Shown one piece after another: positions 1 to 8,225 of a DNA stretch of 64,000 bases; within the stretch, counting starts at the first letter, position 1; each line of letters opens with the position of its first letter. The stretch comes from Actinomadura cremea. GTDB taxonomy: Bacteria; Actinomycetota; Actinomycetes; Streptosporangiales; Streptosporangiaceae. A program made the position numbers and the translations under genes. The stretch lies in the NCBI RefSeq assembly GCF_014648495.1, contig NZ_BMRF01000021.1, forward strand, positions 62,001 through 126,000, written 5' to 3'. The notes below the pieces were generated by a model that saw only the letters and a list, made by a program, of their open reading frames with translations, was not told the origin of the DNA and made no database searches.

Positions 1-12
1 GTCGGCGTCAAT

Positions 13-31
13 CGCGGGGGACGTCCCCGCG
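13..31 (-). terminator. Hairpin downstream of the response regulator
   Basis: CGCGGGG (13-19) pairs with CCCCGCG (25-31) across a 5-nt loop, about 20 nt past the stop of the minus-strand response regulator. There is no clear U-tract, as is common for actinomycete terminators. The 52 bases before the gene end hold nothing else I can recognise. Confidence 0.45.
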
Positions 32-52
32 CCCCGGCGCCCGGCGAAGCGG

Positions 53-742
53 TCAGCCGCCGACGAGGCCGTTCTCGTACGCGTAGACGACGGCCTGCGT
101 GCGGTCGCGCAGCGCCAGCTTCGTCAGGACGTGCCCGACGTGCGTCTTGACGGTCTGCTCGGCCAGCACCAGCTCGGCGGCGATCTCCGCGTTCGACAGC
201 CCGCGGGCGATGAGCCGCAGCACGTCCCGCTCCCGGGGCGTCAGCCCGGCCGTCGCCTGCGGGCTCGGCCGCTGGTGCCGGCGGCGCCGCGCGAAGTCGC
301 CGATCAGCCGCCGGGTGATGGACGGCGCCAGCAGAGCGTCGCCGCCCGCCACGACCCGCACCCCGTTCACCAGGTCGGCCGCCGACGCGTCCTTCAGCAG
401 GAAGCCGCTCGCGCCCGAACCCAGTGCCTCGTACACGTACTCGTCCAGGTCGAACGTGGTGAGGACCAGCACCTTCGGCCGCGCGCCCGCCGGGTCGGCG
501 TCCCCCTTCGCCTCGCCGAGGGGCGTCCCGACCAGCTCGGCGGTGGCGGCCAGCCCGTCCATCTCCGGCATCCGGATGTCCATCACGACCACGTCGGGGT
601 CCAGCTCGCGGGCCATCGTCACGGCCTCCCGGCCGTCGCCCGCCTGCCCCACCACCTCGATGTCCGGATCGGAGGACAGCAGCGCCGCGAGCCCGTCGCG
701 GATCATCACCTGGTCGTCGGCGATCAGCACCCGAATCGTCAC
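53..742 (-). CDS. NarL/FixJ-family two-component response regulator
   Basis: A 229-aa response regulator with an N-terminal receiver domain and a C-terminal LuxR-type helix-turn-helix. The acidic pocket (ADDQ near the start), the phospho-acceptor Asp in VVMDIRMPEMDG (about residue 54) and the switch Thr/Lys region (VLTTFD, LLKDAS) are all visible. The DNA-binding part runs from LTPRERDVL to the end. A hydrophilic insertion of about 15 residues (GEAKGDADPAGAR region, about 75-88) interrupts the receiver between helix 3 and strand 4, which is unusual. Start is GTG at 742, 37 nt after the kinase gene, so the two are probably one operon. The target genes are unknown; the kinase is the likely phosphodonor. 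Confidence 0.93.
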   Translation of the reverse strand: MTIRVLIADDQVMIRDGLAALLSSDPDIEVVGQAGDGREAVTMARELDPDVVVMDIRMPEMDGLAATAELVGTPLGEAKGDADPAGARPKVLVLTTFDLDEYVYEALGSGASGFLLKDASAADLVNGVRVVAGGDALLAPSITRRLIGDFARRRRHQRPSPQATAGLTPRERDVLRLIARGLSNAEIAAELVLAEQTVKTHVGHVLTKLALRDRTQAVVYAYENGLVGG

Positions 743-779
743 GACGCCACCTTACGGCGTCAAGGCCCCCGCCAGGTGA

Positions 780-2051
780 TCAATCATCGTCCCTGTAGGG
801 GAGTTCCGCGACGACCGTCCACCCCTCCCGGTCGTCCGCGCCGTCCTCCCGGTCCACGGGTCCGGCCTGCAGGCCGCCGCCCAGCATCATCGCGCGCTCG
901 CGCATCCCGACCAGCCCGTGGCCGCCGCCGTGCGACTCCGCCGGAGTGCTGCGGGCGCCGTCGTCGGTGACCGTGACCCGCAGCGCGTGCGTCTCGTACC
1001 GGATCTCGATGTGCACCCGCGAGCCCGGCGCGTACCGGGCGGCGTTGCTGAGCGACTCCTGGACGATCCGGTACGCCGACAGGTCCACGCCCACGGTCAG
1101 CGGCCGCGGCAGCCCGCTGACCACGGTGGCGACCGACAGCCCCGACCGGCGGGCCGTCGAGACCAGGTCGTCCAGCAGGGCCAGGCCCGGCTGCGGCGTC
1201 CGCTCGGCCCCCTCGTCGTCGGAGCGCAGCAGCCCCACCACCCGCCGCGTCTCGGTCAGCGCCTCGCGCGCCGCGTCCCGCACCACGCCGAACGTCTGCC
1301 GCGCCGCGTCCGGCAGCTCGGGGATCTTGTACGGGGCGGCCTCCGCCTGCATCGCGATCACCGACATGTGGTGCGCCACGACGTCGTGCAGCTCCCGCGC
1401 TATCCGGGCCCGCTCCTCCAGCACCGCCTGCCGGGCCAGGTCCTCGCGGTGCTGCTCCTCGCGGCGGCGCAGCTCGGCCATCGCCGAGTGCCGGCCGCCG
1501 ACCGCGTCGCCGAACGTCAGCGCCAGCGCCGCGAGCCCGGCGAGGATCGTGCCGAACCAGCCGGGCGTCCCGAACAGCACCGCCGGCGCGAACACCCCGG
1601 CGATCGTGACCGCCCCGACGCCGACCGTCGTCTCCCGGTCGCAGCCGACCCCGACGAAGAACAGGATCACCACCATCGCCATGATCGCCGTGACCGGCCA
1701 CGGCATGAACCCGTCGCCGTGCCGGACCAGCACGATCAGCAGCATCCCGGCCGCCGCCGTCCGCCACGCCCGCAGCGGCCACCGCGCCGCGAAGATCAGC
1801 GGTGCCGCCTGCAGGACGCCCAGCGGCCAGGCGACGCCAGGGTCCATGTCGTCGGCCACGATGGAGATGGCGATGGATCCGGCGGTGAAGCCGATGGTCA
1901 GGGCGAGCAGGAACCCCAGCAGGGGCCAGCGCAGCCCGGGGTGGGCGGGCAGGAGCGTGACGCCCGGCTCGTCCCCGCCGGGCAGGACGGCGGAGCGCAC
2001 GCCCGCCGTCAGCCGCGGCCGGCCCGCGTCGAAGTGGTCGGTCTCGTTCAT
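780..2051 (-). CDS. NarL-type sensor histidine kinase (HisKA_3), membrane-bound
   Basis: A 423-aa sensor kinase. The N-terminal half carries several hydrophobic membrane segments (about residues 45-185) with almost no extracytoplasmic loop, so it probably senses within or near the membrane. A coiled stretch (RRREEQHREDLARQ) leads into the HisKA_3 dimerisation box RIARELHDVVAHHMSVIA, where the His of ELHD is the phosphorylation site. The C-terminus is an HATPase_c domain with an SNAARYAPG N-box and G-boxes ending at GHGLVGMRERA. ATG start at 2051. It lies immediately upstream of the response regulator and presumably phosphorylates it. The signal cannot be read from the sequence. Confidence 0.93.
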   Translation of the reverse strand: MNETDHFDAGRPRLTAGVRSAVLPGGDEPGVTLLPAHPGLRWPLLGFLLALTIGFTAGSIAISIVADDMDPGVAWPLGVLQAAPLIFAARWPLRAWRTAAAGMLLIVLVRHGDGFMPWPVTAIMAMVVILFFVGVGCDRETTVGVGAVTIAGVFAPAVLFGTPGWFGTILAGLAALALTFGDAVGGRHSAMAELRRREEQHREDLARQAVLEERARIARELHDVVAHHMSVIAMQAEAAPYKIPELPDAARQTFGVVRDAAREALTETRRVVGLLRSDDEGAERTPQPGLALLDDLVSTARRSGLSVATVVSGLPRPLTVGVDLSAYRIVQESLSNAARYAPGSRVHIEIRYETHALRVTVTDDGARSTPAESHGGGHGLVGMRERAMMLGGGLQAGPVDREDGADDREGWTVVAELPYRDDD

Positions 2052-2199
2052 TTGACAGGAAGCCTAGGAGGTGCGGTCACCGGTGCGCCTGCCCCCGGGG
2101 AGGGAGATGTGAACCGGGCCCCCAGGTATCGGGCGGGCGGGAGACGGACCCGGCGCGGCGATCTTGCGCGTGATCATGGTCCGGGCGGACACTGCGGAC

Positions 2200-2829
2200 A
2201 TGACGGACCTGAGGCATCCGATCTTCGCCCGGCTCTACCCGCGGATCGCCGCCGCGTCCGCGAAGGCGGGCGTGGAGGCGCACCGCGCGGAACTGCTCGC
2301 CGGCGCGTCCGGCCGCGTCCTGGAGGTGGGCGCCGGCCACGGGACCAACTTCCCGCACTACCCGCCGGAGGTCACCGAGGTCGTCGCGGTGGAACCGGAG
2401 CCGCGGCTGCGGCGGGGCGCGATCACGGCGGCCGCCGGGGCGCCCGTCCCGGTGTCGGTGCGGCCCGGACGCGCCGAGGAGCTCGGCCTGGACGCCGCGT
2501 CGTTCGACGTCGTCGTCGCGTCGCTCGTGCTGTGCTCGGTCCGCGATCCGCTGCGGGCGCTCGCCGAGATCCGGCGCGTTCTCAAGCCCGGCGGCGAGCT
2601 GCGCTACTACGAGCACGTCCGCGGGAGCACCGCGCGCAAGGTCCGCTTCCAGCGGTACGCCGACCTCGTGTGGCCGTTCCTGGCGGGCGGCTGCCGGCTG
2701 GCCCGGCCCACCGACGCGTTCATCCGGCGCGTCGGTTTCACGGTCCGCGCCGAGCGCCGCTTCGAGTTCCCCGAGTCCGGCCCGAACCCGGCGTCGCCGC
2801 ACGTGCTGGGCGTCGCCGTCCGGGACTGA
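2200..2829 (+). CDS. Class I SAM-dependent methyltransferase
   Basis: A 209-aa methyltransferase of the Methyltransf_11 type. Motif I (VLEVGAGHGTNF, about residues 40-51) binds S-adenosylmethionine, an acidic residue in VVAVEPEP follows strand 2, and the motif around FDVVVASLVLCSVRDP plus LKPGGELRYYEHVR matches the post-core strands of the UbiE/COQ5-like group. The substrate is not evident. I take the ATG at 2200 because family members begin near this point; an in-frame TTG at 2164 and ATG at 2176 would add a few residues with no better ribosome-binding site. It is divergent from the two-component pair, with 148 bases between them in which I see no strong element. Confidence 0.85.
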   Translation: MTDLRHPIFARLYPRIAAASAKAGVEAHRAELLAGASGRVLEVGAGHGTNFPHYPPEVTEVVAVEPEPRLRRGAITAAAGAPVPVSVRPGRAEELGLDAASFDVVVASLVLCSVRDPLRALAEIRRVLKPGGELRYYEHVRGSTARKVRFQRYADLVWPFLAGGCRLARPTDAFIRRVGFTVRAERRFEFPESGPNPASPHVLGVAVRD

Positions 2830-2871
2830 ACCAGGGCACGGGGACCGCGTGAACCGGGGCACGAGGACCGC
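2828..2871 (+). repeat. Two 21-nt direct repeats upstream of the MFS gene
   Basis: The blocks 2828-2848 and 2851-2871 are near-identical (two mismatches), separated by GT, and so recur every 23 nt, about two helical turns. They begin at the stop of the methyltransferase gene and end just before a possible -10 box (TAAGGT, 2873-2878) for the transporter. This could be a pair of regulator sites or a simple duplication. Confidence 0.5.
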
Positions 2872-2904
2872 ATAAGGTCACCGCTCTCGGGAAGATCGCC
2901 GGGC

Positions 2905-4371
2905 ATGACCCCATCGCACAGCGACGGCTCGGCGTCGGAAGAGGATCCGCCGCCCGGGCAAGCCCCCTCGCACGCGGCCGCGACCGCCGCGCTCCTCGCG
3001 GGCGCGGCGGCTCTCGGCGGCTTCCTGTTCGGGTACGACTCCTCGGTGATCAACGGGGCGGTCGGCGCGATCGAGGACGAGTTCGGCCTCAGCGGCTTCG
3101 CGGTCGGCTTCGTCGTGTCGTCGGCGCTCCTCGGCTGTGCCGTCGGCGCGTGGTTCGCGGGCCCGCTCGCCGACCGGCTCGGCCGGGTCCGGGTCATGCT
3201 GATCGCCGCGATCCTGTTCGTGGTCAGCTCGCTCGGCTCCGCGCTGGCCTTCAACGCCATCGACCTGACGGTGTGGCGGGTCGTCGGCGGCTTCGCGATC
3301 GGCGCGGCGTCCGTCATCGCGCCCGCCTACATCGCGGAGATCGCCCCCGCCGAGCTGCGCGGCCGGCTCGGCTCCCTCCAGCAGATGGCGATCGTGCTCG
3401 GCATCTTCGCGGCGCTGGTCGTCGACTACGTCATCGCGGAGGTCTCCGACGGCGGCGCGAGCGGCGACTTCCCCTGGGGCGGGACGGCCTGGCGGTGGAT
3501 GTTCGCCAGCGCGATCGTGCCCGCGATCATCTACGGGGTGATCGCGACGACGATTCCCGAGTCGCCGCGCTACCTGGTGAAGCGGCACGAGCCGGAGCGG
3601 GCCCGGGACGTGCTGGTCAGGCTGATGAGGCCGAGCGAGGCGGACGCGAAGATCCGGCAGATCGGCCGGTCGATCAGCGCCGACCGGCCGGTGCGCCTGC
3701 GCGACCTGCGGGGACGCACGTTCGGCCTGCTGGCGGTCGTGTGGGTCGGAATCCTGCTGTCGGTGTTCCAGCAGTTCGTCGGCATCAACGTGATCTTCTA
3801 CTACTCGTCGTCGCTGTGGCAGGCCGTCGGCTACACCGAGAGCGACGCCATGTTCACCTCCGTGGTGAACTCGGTGGTCAACGTGGTGTTCACGCTGGTC
3901 GCCATCGCGCTGATCGACCGGATCGGGCGGCGGCCGCTGCTGCTCTCCGGCGCCGCGGGCATGACGCTGTCGCTGGGCACGCTCGCCGTCTGCTTCTCCA
4001 CGGCGACCGTGGTGGACGGGGAGCCGGCGCTCGGCGACGTCGCCGGTCCGGTCGCGCTCGTGGCCGCCAACGTCTTCGTCGCCTCGTTCGCCGCGACCTG
4101 GGGCCCGGTCGTGTGGGTGATGCTCGGCGAGATGTTCAACAACTTCATCCGCGCGGCCGCCCTCGCCGTCGCGACCGCGTCGCAGTGGATCGCGAACTGG
4201 ATCATCACGACGACGTTCCCGGAGCTGTCGAACGTCTCGCTCGTCCTCGCGTACGGGCTGTACACGTTCTTCGCCGCGCTGGCGTTCGTGTTCACGTGGC
4301 GGGTCGTCCCGGAGACCAAGGGCCGCGAGCTGGAGGACATGGACTCGCTCACCATGCGAGCCCGCTCGTGA
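2905..4371 (+). CDS. Sugar-porter family MFS transporter
   Basis: A 488-aa integral membrane protein with twelve predicted transmembrane helices, of the major facilitator superfamily sugar-porter group. Signatures are the GGFLFGYDSSVINGA motif in helix 1, DRLGRV between helices 2 and 3, PESPRYL before the central loop, QQFVGINVIFYYS in helix 7, DRIGRRPLLL, and the PETKGRELED C-terminal motif. Such proteins are proton symporters or facilitators for hexoses, pentoses or polyols; the substrate cannot be told. ATG start with GGGAAG upstream. It is monocistronic, preceded by a direct repeat and followed by the thrS leader, whose promoter may overlap its last codons. Confidence 0.92.
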   Translation: MTPSHSDGSASEEDPPPGQAPSHAAATAALLAGAAALGGFLFGYDSSVINGAVGAIEDEFGLSGFAVGFVVSSALLGCAVGAWFAGPLADRLGRVRVMLIAAILFVVSSLGSALAFNAIDLTVWRVVGGFAIGAASVIAPAYIAEIAPAELRGRLGSLQQMAIVLGIFAALVVDYVIAEVSDGGASGDFPWGGTAWRWMFASAIVPAIIYGVIATTIPESPRYLVKRHEPERARDVLVRLMRPSEADAKIRQIGRSISADRPVRLRDLRGRTFGLLAVVWVGILLSVFQQFVGINVIFYYSSSLWQAVGYTESDAMFTSVVNSVVNVVFTLVAIALIDRIGRRPLLLSGAAGMTLSLGTLAVCFSTATVVDGEPALGDVAGPVALVAANVFVASFAATWGPVVWVMLGEMFNNFIRAAALAVATASQWIANWIITTTFPELSNVSLVLAYGLYTFFAALAFVFTWRVVPETKGRELEDMDSLTMRARS

Positions 4372-4384
4372 CGGGCCCGTCCGC

Positions 4385-4390
4385 TACAGT
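4385..4390 (+). promoter_or_regulatory. -10 box for the thrS leader transcript (leaderless layout)
   Basis: TACAGT fits the actinomycete TANNNT -10 consensus and ends 6 nt before the ATG at 4397. That is the spacing at which transcription would start on the start codon itself. No convincing -35 hexamer is seen. Confidence 0.5.
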
Positions 4391-4396
4391 GGAGGC

Positions 4397-4471
4397 ATGC
4401 GAGCCGTGATCGGAAACGTCCTCGAGACGACGACGCCGGGTCATGCCCGGCGCTGCGGCCGCATGTTCTGA
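4397..4471 (+). CDS. Candidate Thr-codon leader peptide of thrS
   Basis: A 24-codon ORF that reads MRAVIGNVLETTTPGH and ends ARRCGRMF. Codons 11-13 (4427-4435) are three consecutive ACG threonine codons. It is followed within 10 nt by a perfect terminator hairpin and then by the threonyl-tRNA synthetase gene, which is the layout of ribosome-mediated attenuation. An in-frame GTG at 4406, 10 nt after a GGAGG at 4391-4395, is an alternative start giving 21 codons. That this ORF is translated and stalls on uncharged tRNA-Thr is inference. Confidence 0.6.
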   Translation: MRAVIGNVLETTTPGHARRCGRMF

Positions 4472-4516
4472 CATTGCACGCGGTGAGGCCCCGGGAGCGA
4501 TCCCGGGGCCTCACCG
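4434..4516 (+). terminator. Candidate attenuator: pause hairpin plus terminator before thrS
   Basis: A first hairpin pairs 4434-4440 (CGCCGGG) with 4446-4452 (CCCGGCG). The terminator stem is a perfect 16-bp pair, 4481-4496 with 4501-4516, closed by a GCGA tetraloop, but followed only by CTTTCC. An alternative antiterminator can form between CCCGG (4446-4450) and CCGGG (4491-4495), supported by GGCC 4457-4460 with 4487-4490. A ribosome stalled on the Thr codons would mask the left arm of the first hairpin and favour the antiterminator. Confidence 0.6.
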
Positions 4517-4660
4517 CTTTCCGGGGTCGTGCCGGAGCCCGCCCCGAACGGAGGAGGCAGGCGAATGGACGAGCGGAAGGGGCGGGGTGCGTCCGGCGGA
4601 GTCCCCGACTCGATAGCATCGGAACCCGCCGAATCCAGTCCGCCATCGCGAGGAGTGCCC

Positions 4661-6643
4661 GTGTCCACCGTGTCTGAGCTGCGCATCACCCTCGACGGGA
4701 GCGAACGAGTGGTGCCGGCCGGCTCGACCGCCGGGCACGCCCTCGACGCCGACGGCCGCACCGTCATCGCCGCCCGGGTGAACGGCGAGCTCCGCGACCT
4801 GGCCGGCGAGCTCCACGACGGCGACAGCGTCGAGCCGGTCGAGATCGGTTCCGCGGACGGACGCGCGATCATGCGGCACTCGGCCGCGCACGTGATGGCG
4901 CAGGCCGTCCAGGAGCTGTTCCCCGAGGCCAAGCTCGGTATCGGCCCGCCCGTGGAGAACGGCTTCTACTACGACTTCGACGTCGCCGAGCCGTTCACCC
5001 CCGATGACCTCAAGCGCGTCGAGAAGAGGATGCGCGAGATCGTCAAGCAGGGGCAGCGGTTCTCCCGGCGCCCGGTGTCCGACGACGACGCCCGCGCCGA
5101 ACTGGCCGCCGAGCCCTACAAGCTCGAGCTGATCGGCCTCAAGGGCGGCGGCGCCGGGGACGCGGCGGACGGCGCGGACGTCGAGGTCGGCGCGGGTGAG
5201 CTGACCATCTACGACAACCTCGACGCCAAGTCCGGCGAGCTGCGCTGGAAGGACCTGTGCCGCGGCCCGCACCTGCCCAGCACCCGCGTCATCCCGGCGT
5301 TCAAGCTGATGCGCTCCGGCGGCGCCTACTGGCGGGGCAGCGAGAAGAACCCGCAGCTCCAGCGCATCTACGGCACCGCGTGGGAGTCCCGCGACAAGCA
5401 GGACGAGTACCTGCGGTTCCTCGAGGAGGCCGAGAAGCGCGACCACCGCAGGCTCGGCGCGGAACTCGACCTGTTCTCCTTCCCGCCCGAGCTGGGCAGC
5501 GGGCTGCCGGTCTTCCATCCCAAGGGCGGGATCATCCGCAAGGAGATGGAGGACTACATGCGGCGGCGGCAGCAGGAGGCGGGCTACGAGTTCGTCAACA
5601 CCCCGCACATCACCAAGTCGTCGCTCTTCGAGATCTCCGGCCACCTGCCGTACTACGGCGACGACATGTTCCCGCCCTTCGAGGTGGACGAGGTCGAGTA
5701 CCGGGTCAAGCCGATGAACTGCCCGATGCACAACCTCATCTTCAGGTCGCGCGGCCGGTCCTACCGCGAGCTGCCGCTGCGCATGTGCGAGTTCGGCTCC
5801 GTCTACCGGTACGAGAAGTCCGGTGTGGTGCACGGGCTCACCCGCGTGCGCGGCATGACCCAGGACGACGCCCACATCTACACCACCAAGGAGGAGATGG
5901 GCGACGAGATCAAGTCGCTGCTGGACTTCGTGCTCAGCGTGCTGCGCGACTTCGGTCTCTCGGAGTTCTACCTGGAGCTGTCCACCAAGGACGACTCCGA
6001 CAAGTTCATCGGCGAGGACGCCGACTGGGCGGAGGCCACCGAGGCGCTGCGGCAGGCGGCCGAGGAGTCCGGCCTCGACCTGGTCGACGACCCGGGCGGC
6101 GCGGCCTTCTACGGTCCCAAGATCTCCGTTCAGGCGAAGGACGCCATCGGCCGCACCTGGCAGCTGTCGACCATCCAGCTCGACTTCAACCAGCCGAAGC
6201 GGTTCGGGCTGGAGTACCAGGCCTCCGACGGGACCCGGCAGCAGCCCGCGATGATCCACCGGGCGCTGTTCGGGTCGATCGAGCGGTTCCTCGGGGTGCT
6301 GGTCGAGCACTACGCGGGCGCGATGCCGCCGTGGCTGTCGCCCGTCCAGGTCGTCGGGATCCCGATCGGCGACGCGCACGTCCCGCACCTGGACAGGGTC
6401 GCCGAGGCGCTGCGCGAGCGCGGGATCCGGGTGGAGGTCGACACCTCCTCCGACCGCATGCAGAAGAAGATCCGCAACGCGCAGAAGCAGAAGATCCCGT
6501 ACATGCTGCTGGCGGGCGACGACGACGTCGCCAAGGACGCCGTGTCGTTCCGCTACCGCAACGGGGAGCAGAAGAACGCCGTGCCGATCGGCGAGGCGGT
6601 CGAGGAGATCGTCAAGGCGGTCGAGGCCCGCGTGCAGATCTGA
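4661..6643 (+). CDS. thrS: Threonyl-tRNA synthetase
   Basis: Charges tRNA-Thr with threonine in the cytoplasm. The 660-aa protein has an N-terminal TGS domain (about 1-65), an editing domain starting at [16 protein letters not shown] whose HxxxH removes mischarged serine, a class II catalytic core and a C-terminal anticodon-binding domain (from about [12 protein letters not shown]). The zinc ligand Cys is in MNCPMH (about residue 354). I choose GTG 4661, with AGGAG at 4651-4655, because related proteins begin near here. An in-frame ATG at 4565 also has a strong GGAGGAGG site and would add 32 low-complexity residues. A possible extra -10 (TAGCAT, 4612-4617) lies between the two. Upstream is the candidate Thr attenuator. 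Confidence 0.97.
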   Translation: MSTVSELRITLDGSERVVPAGSTAGHALDADGRTVIAARVNGELRDLAGELHDGDSVEPVEIGSADGRAIMRHSAAHVMAQAVQELFPEAKLGIGPPVENGFYYDFDVAEPFTPDDLKRVEKRMREIVKQGQRFSRRPVSDDDARAELAAEPYKLELIGLKGGGAGDAADGADVEVGAGELTIYDNLDAKSGELRWKDLCRGPHLPSTRVIPAFKLMRSGGAYWRGSEKNPQLQRIYGTAWESRDKQDEYLRFLEEAEKRDHRRLGAELDLFSFPPELGSGLPVFHPKGGIIRKEMEDYMRRRQQEAGYEFVNTPHITKSSLFEISGHLPYYGDDMFPPFEVDEVEYRVKPMNCPMHNLIFRSRGRSYRELPLRMCEFGSVYRYEKSGVVHGLTRVRGMTQDDAHIYTTKEEMGDEIKSLLDFVLSVLRDFGLSEFYLELSTKDDSDKFIGEDADWAEATEALRQAAEESGLDLVDDPGGAAFYGPKISVQAKDAIGRTWQLSTIQLDFNQPKRFGLEYQASDGTRQQPAMIHRALFGSIERFLGVLVEHYAGAMPPWLSPVQVVGIPIGDAHVPHLDRVAEALRERGIRVEVDTSSDRMQKKIRNAQKQKIPYMLLAGDDDVAKDAVSFRYRNGEQKNAVPIGEAVEEIVKAVEARVQI

Positions 6644-6647
6644 CGCG

Positions 6648-6705
6648 GATCCGGGGTCGTCCGGGGGCGCGCCCGTCGTGGCGCGGTCCCGGACGACCCC
6701 GGATC
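6648..6705. terminator. Bidirectional terminator between convergent genes
   Basis: A perfect 18-bp inverted repeat, GATCCGGGGTCGTCCGGG (6648-6665) with its complement at 6688-6705, encloses a 22-nt GC-rich loop. It lies between the stop of thrS and the stop of the convergent secreted-protein gene and probably serves both. Confidence 0.75.
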
Positions 6706-6707
6706 GG

Positions 6708-7457
6708 TCAGTCCCTGGCGAGAACGATCGGCTTGCCGTCGCGCGTCCCGGCCGCGATGAGCGTGCTCGTGCCGGGGACGCGGGTGAGGCCGTCGAGGCG
6801 CGCCTTCGACCCGGGCAGCGCCGGCGCCCACTCCCAGGCGCCGCCGGTGTAGCGCACCAGCCCCGCGTCGCCCGTGACGCCCCGCCAGTCGGCCGTCGCC
6901 CAGAGACCGCCCGCCCCGTCCTCGACGAGCGCCTCGAGGCAGCCGAGCCCGTCCGGCTCGGGCAGCTCGCTCCACCCGCCGCCGGTCCCGTGGGCGACGT
7001 AGGCGGGCCCGCACGCCTTCCCGTCGGCGCTGTCCCGGCGGCCCGCCGCCCACGTGTCGGTGGCGGAGACGGCGTCCACCTCCGTGATCTGCCCGGCGCC
7101 CGTCATGCCCGGCGTGCCGAGCCACGACCAGGAGTCCCCGTCCCCGGCCTGCAGAGCGGGGTTCTGCCAGACGTGCGGAACGCAGGGTCCGCCGATCTCT
7201 CCGCAGAAGTACGGGGTGACCGTTCGCCGCCACTGGTATCCGCCGACCCGGACCGCGTCCGGCGCGGCGGCCGTGACATCGGTGAGCCCGCTGGTGCCGA
7301 GGGCGAACGGGGCGGGACGCTCCGTCCAGCCGGTGCCGGCGTTCGCGGTGGCCGGCGGTCCGGCCAGCGCGATCGTCAGGGCGGCGGCCAGGACGGCCGG
7401 TGCCGCGGCGGTCCGGGACGGGACGGCGGACGCGCGCGTCGTTCGTGTGATCTTCAC
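6708..7457 (-). CDS. Secreted protein of unknown function
   Basis: A 249-aa protein with a basic start (MKITRTTRAS), a hydrophobic signal segment (about 20-33) and an ALAGPPATANAG cleavage-site-like region, so it is probably exported by Sec. The mature part has several repeated Trp/Gly units (DTWAAGR, GGLWATADW, GGAWEWAP) like the blades of beta-propeller or sialidase-like folds, but I cannot name a family. Four Cys residues (two in CGEIGGPC) might form disulfides. GTG start at 7457. It diverges from a TetR-family gene across 95 bp containing two inverted repeats, one overlapping this start codon, so regulation by that repressor is likely. Confidence 0.7.
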   Translation of the reverse strand: MKITRTTRASAVPSRTAAAPAVLAAALTIALAGPPATANAGTGWTERPAPFALGTSGLTDVTAAAPDAVRVGGYQWRRTVTPYFCGEIGGPCVPHVWQNPALQAGDGDSWSWLGTPGMTGAGQITEVDAVSATDTWAAGRRDSADGKACGPAYVAHGTGGGWSELPEPDGLGCLEALVEDGAGGLWATADWRGVTGDAGLVRYTGGAWEWAPALPGSKARLDGLTRVPGTSTLIAAGTRDGKPIVLARD

Positions 7458-7465
7458 GACACGAA
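7442..7465. promoter_or_regulatory. Inverted repeat over the start of the secreted-protein gene
   Basis: TTCGTGT (7442-7448) and ACACGAA (7459-7465) are perfect 7-bp arms around a 10-nt spacer. The repeat spans the GTG start of the minus-strand gene and is a plausible operator for the adjacent TetR-type repressor. Confidence 0.4.
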
Positions 7466-7491
7466 TATGTGCCGGGCCGCGCCGTCCGCTC

Positions 7492-7509
7492 TTGTCCCGG
7501 GCGTGACAA
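7492..7509. promoter_or_regulatory. Second inverted repeat in the TetR divergent region
   Basis: TTGTC (7492-7496) and GACAA (7505-7509) flank an 8-nt spacer, midway between the two divergent genes. The size suits a TetR operator. It is independent in sequence from the repeat at 7442-7465, so at most one may be the true site. Confidence 0.35.
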
Positions 7510-7552
7510 CAACCGCGTGCGGTGCGTGCCCCGGTCTGGACAGAATCACGGC

Positions 7553-8161
7553 ATGCGTCAACGTGATCTTCCGCGGGAGCGGCTGCTCGACGCGGCCCGC
7601 ACGTTCGTGGAGAGCGGGGACTGGGAGGAGCTGCGGCTCGCCCCGGTCGCGCGGGCGGCCGGGGTCAGCAGGCAGACCGCCTACAACGAGTTCGGCTCCC
7701 GGCTGGGGCTCGTGCGCGCGCTCGTCGACCGGGAGCTCGACGGTTTCGTCGGCGGCGTCCAGGAGCGGATGGAACGGCACGTCGACGACGTCCCGGCGGC
7801 GGTGGAGGCCGCCGTCCTGCACGCCCTCGCGGAGGCGGGCCGCAGGCCGCTGCTGCGCGGCATCCTCGGCGCGGGCCGCAACCGGGACGACGACCTGCTC
7901 GGCCTCGCCACCCGGGGGACCGACCTGCTGCTGGGGCGGCTCGTCGAGGCGTTCCGCGCCTACGCGGACGCGGTCTGGCCGGCGATCCCGCAGGAGGCCA
8001 AGAACCTGCTGGTGGAGTCGCTGATGCGGCTGACGGTCAGCCACGCGGTCGCGCCGCTGCACGCGCCCGACGAGGTGGCGCGGGGCATGGCCGAGCTGAC
8101 CCGGCGGCTGCTGTCCCCGCCCCGGACGGGGGAACCGGGCGGGACGCCGGACCCGCCGTGA
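7553..8161 (+). CDS. TetR-family transcriptional regulator
   Basis: A 202-aa one-component regulator. The N-terminal helix-turn-helix (about residues 8-55) contains RLLDAARTFVESGDW, then VARAAGVSRQTAYNEFGSR, the typical TetR recognition helix and its following Tyr-x-x-Phe. The C-terminal helical domain, which would bind an effector, is not similar to any group I can name. Start ATG 7553 sits 6 nt after CAGAAT (7541-7546), resembling a leaderless promoter. It is divergent from a secreted-protein gene with inverted repeats in between, suggesting autoregulation and control of that neighbour. Confidence 0.88.
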   Translation: MRQRDLPRERLLDAARTFVESGDWEELRLAPVARAAGVSRQTAYNEFGSRLGLVRALVDRELDGFVGGVQERMERHVDDVPAAVEAAVLHALAEAGRRPLLRGILGAGRNRDDDLLGLATRGTDLLLGRLVEAFRAYADAVWPAIPQEAKNLLVESLMRLTVSHAVAPLHAPDEVARGMAELTRRLLSPPRTGEPGGTPDPP

Positions 8162-8225
8162 GCGTCCGCCCGAATTGGTAGCCTCGACCCCCATCGTGCG
8201 GGAGCGGAGAGAGGGCTGGACGCGG

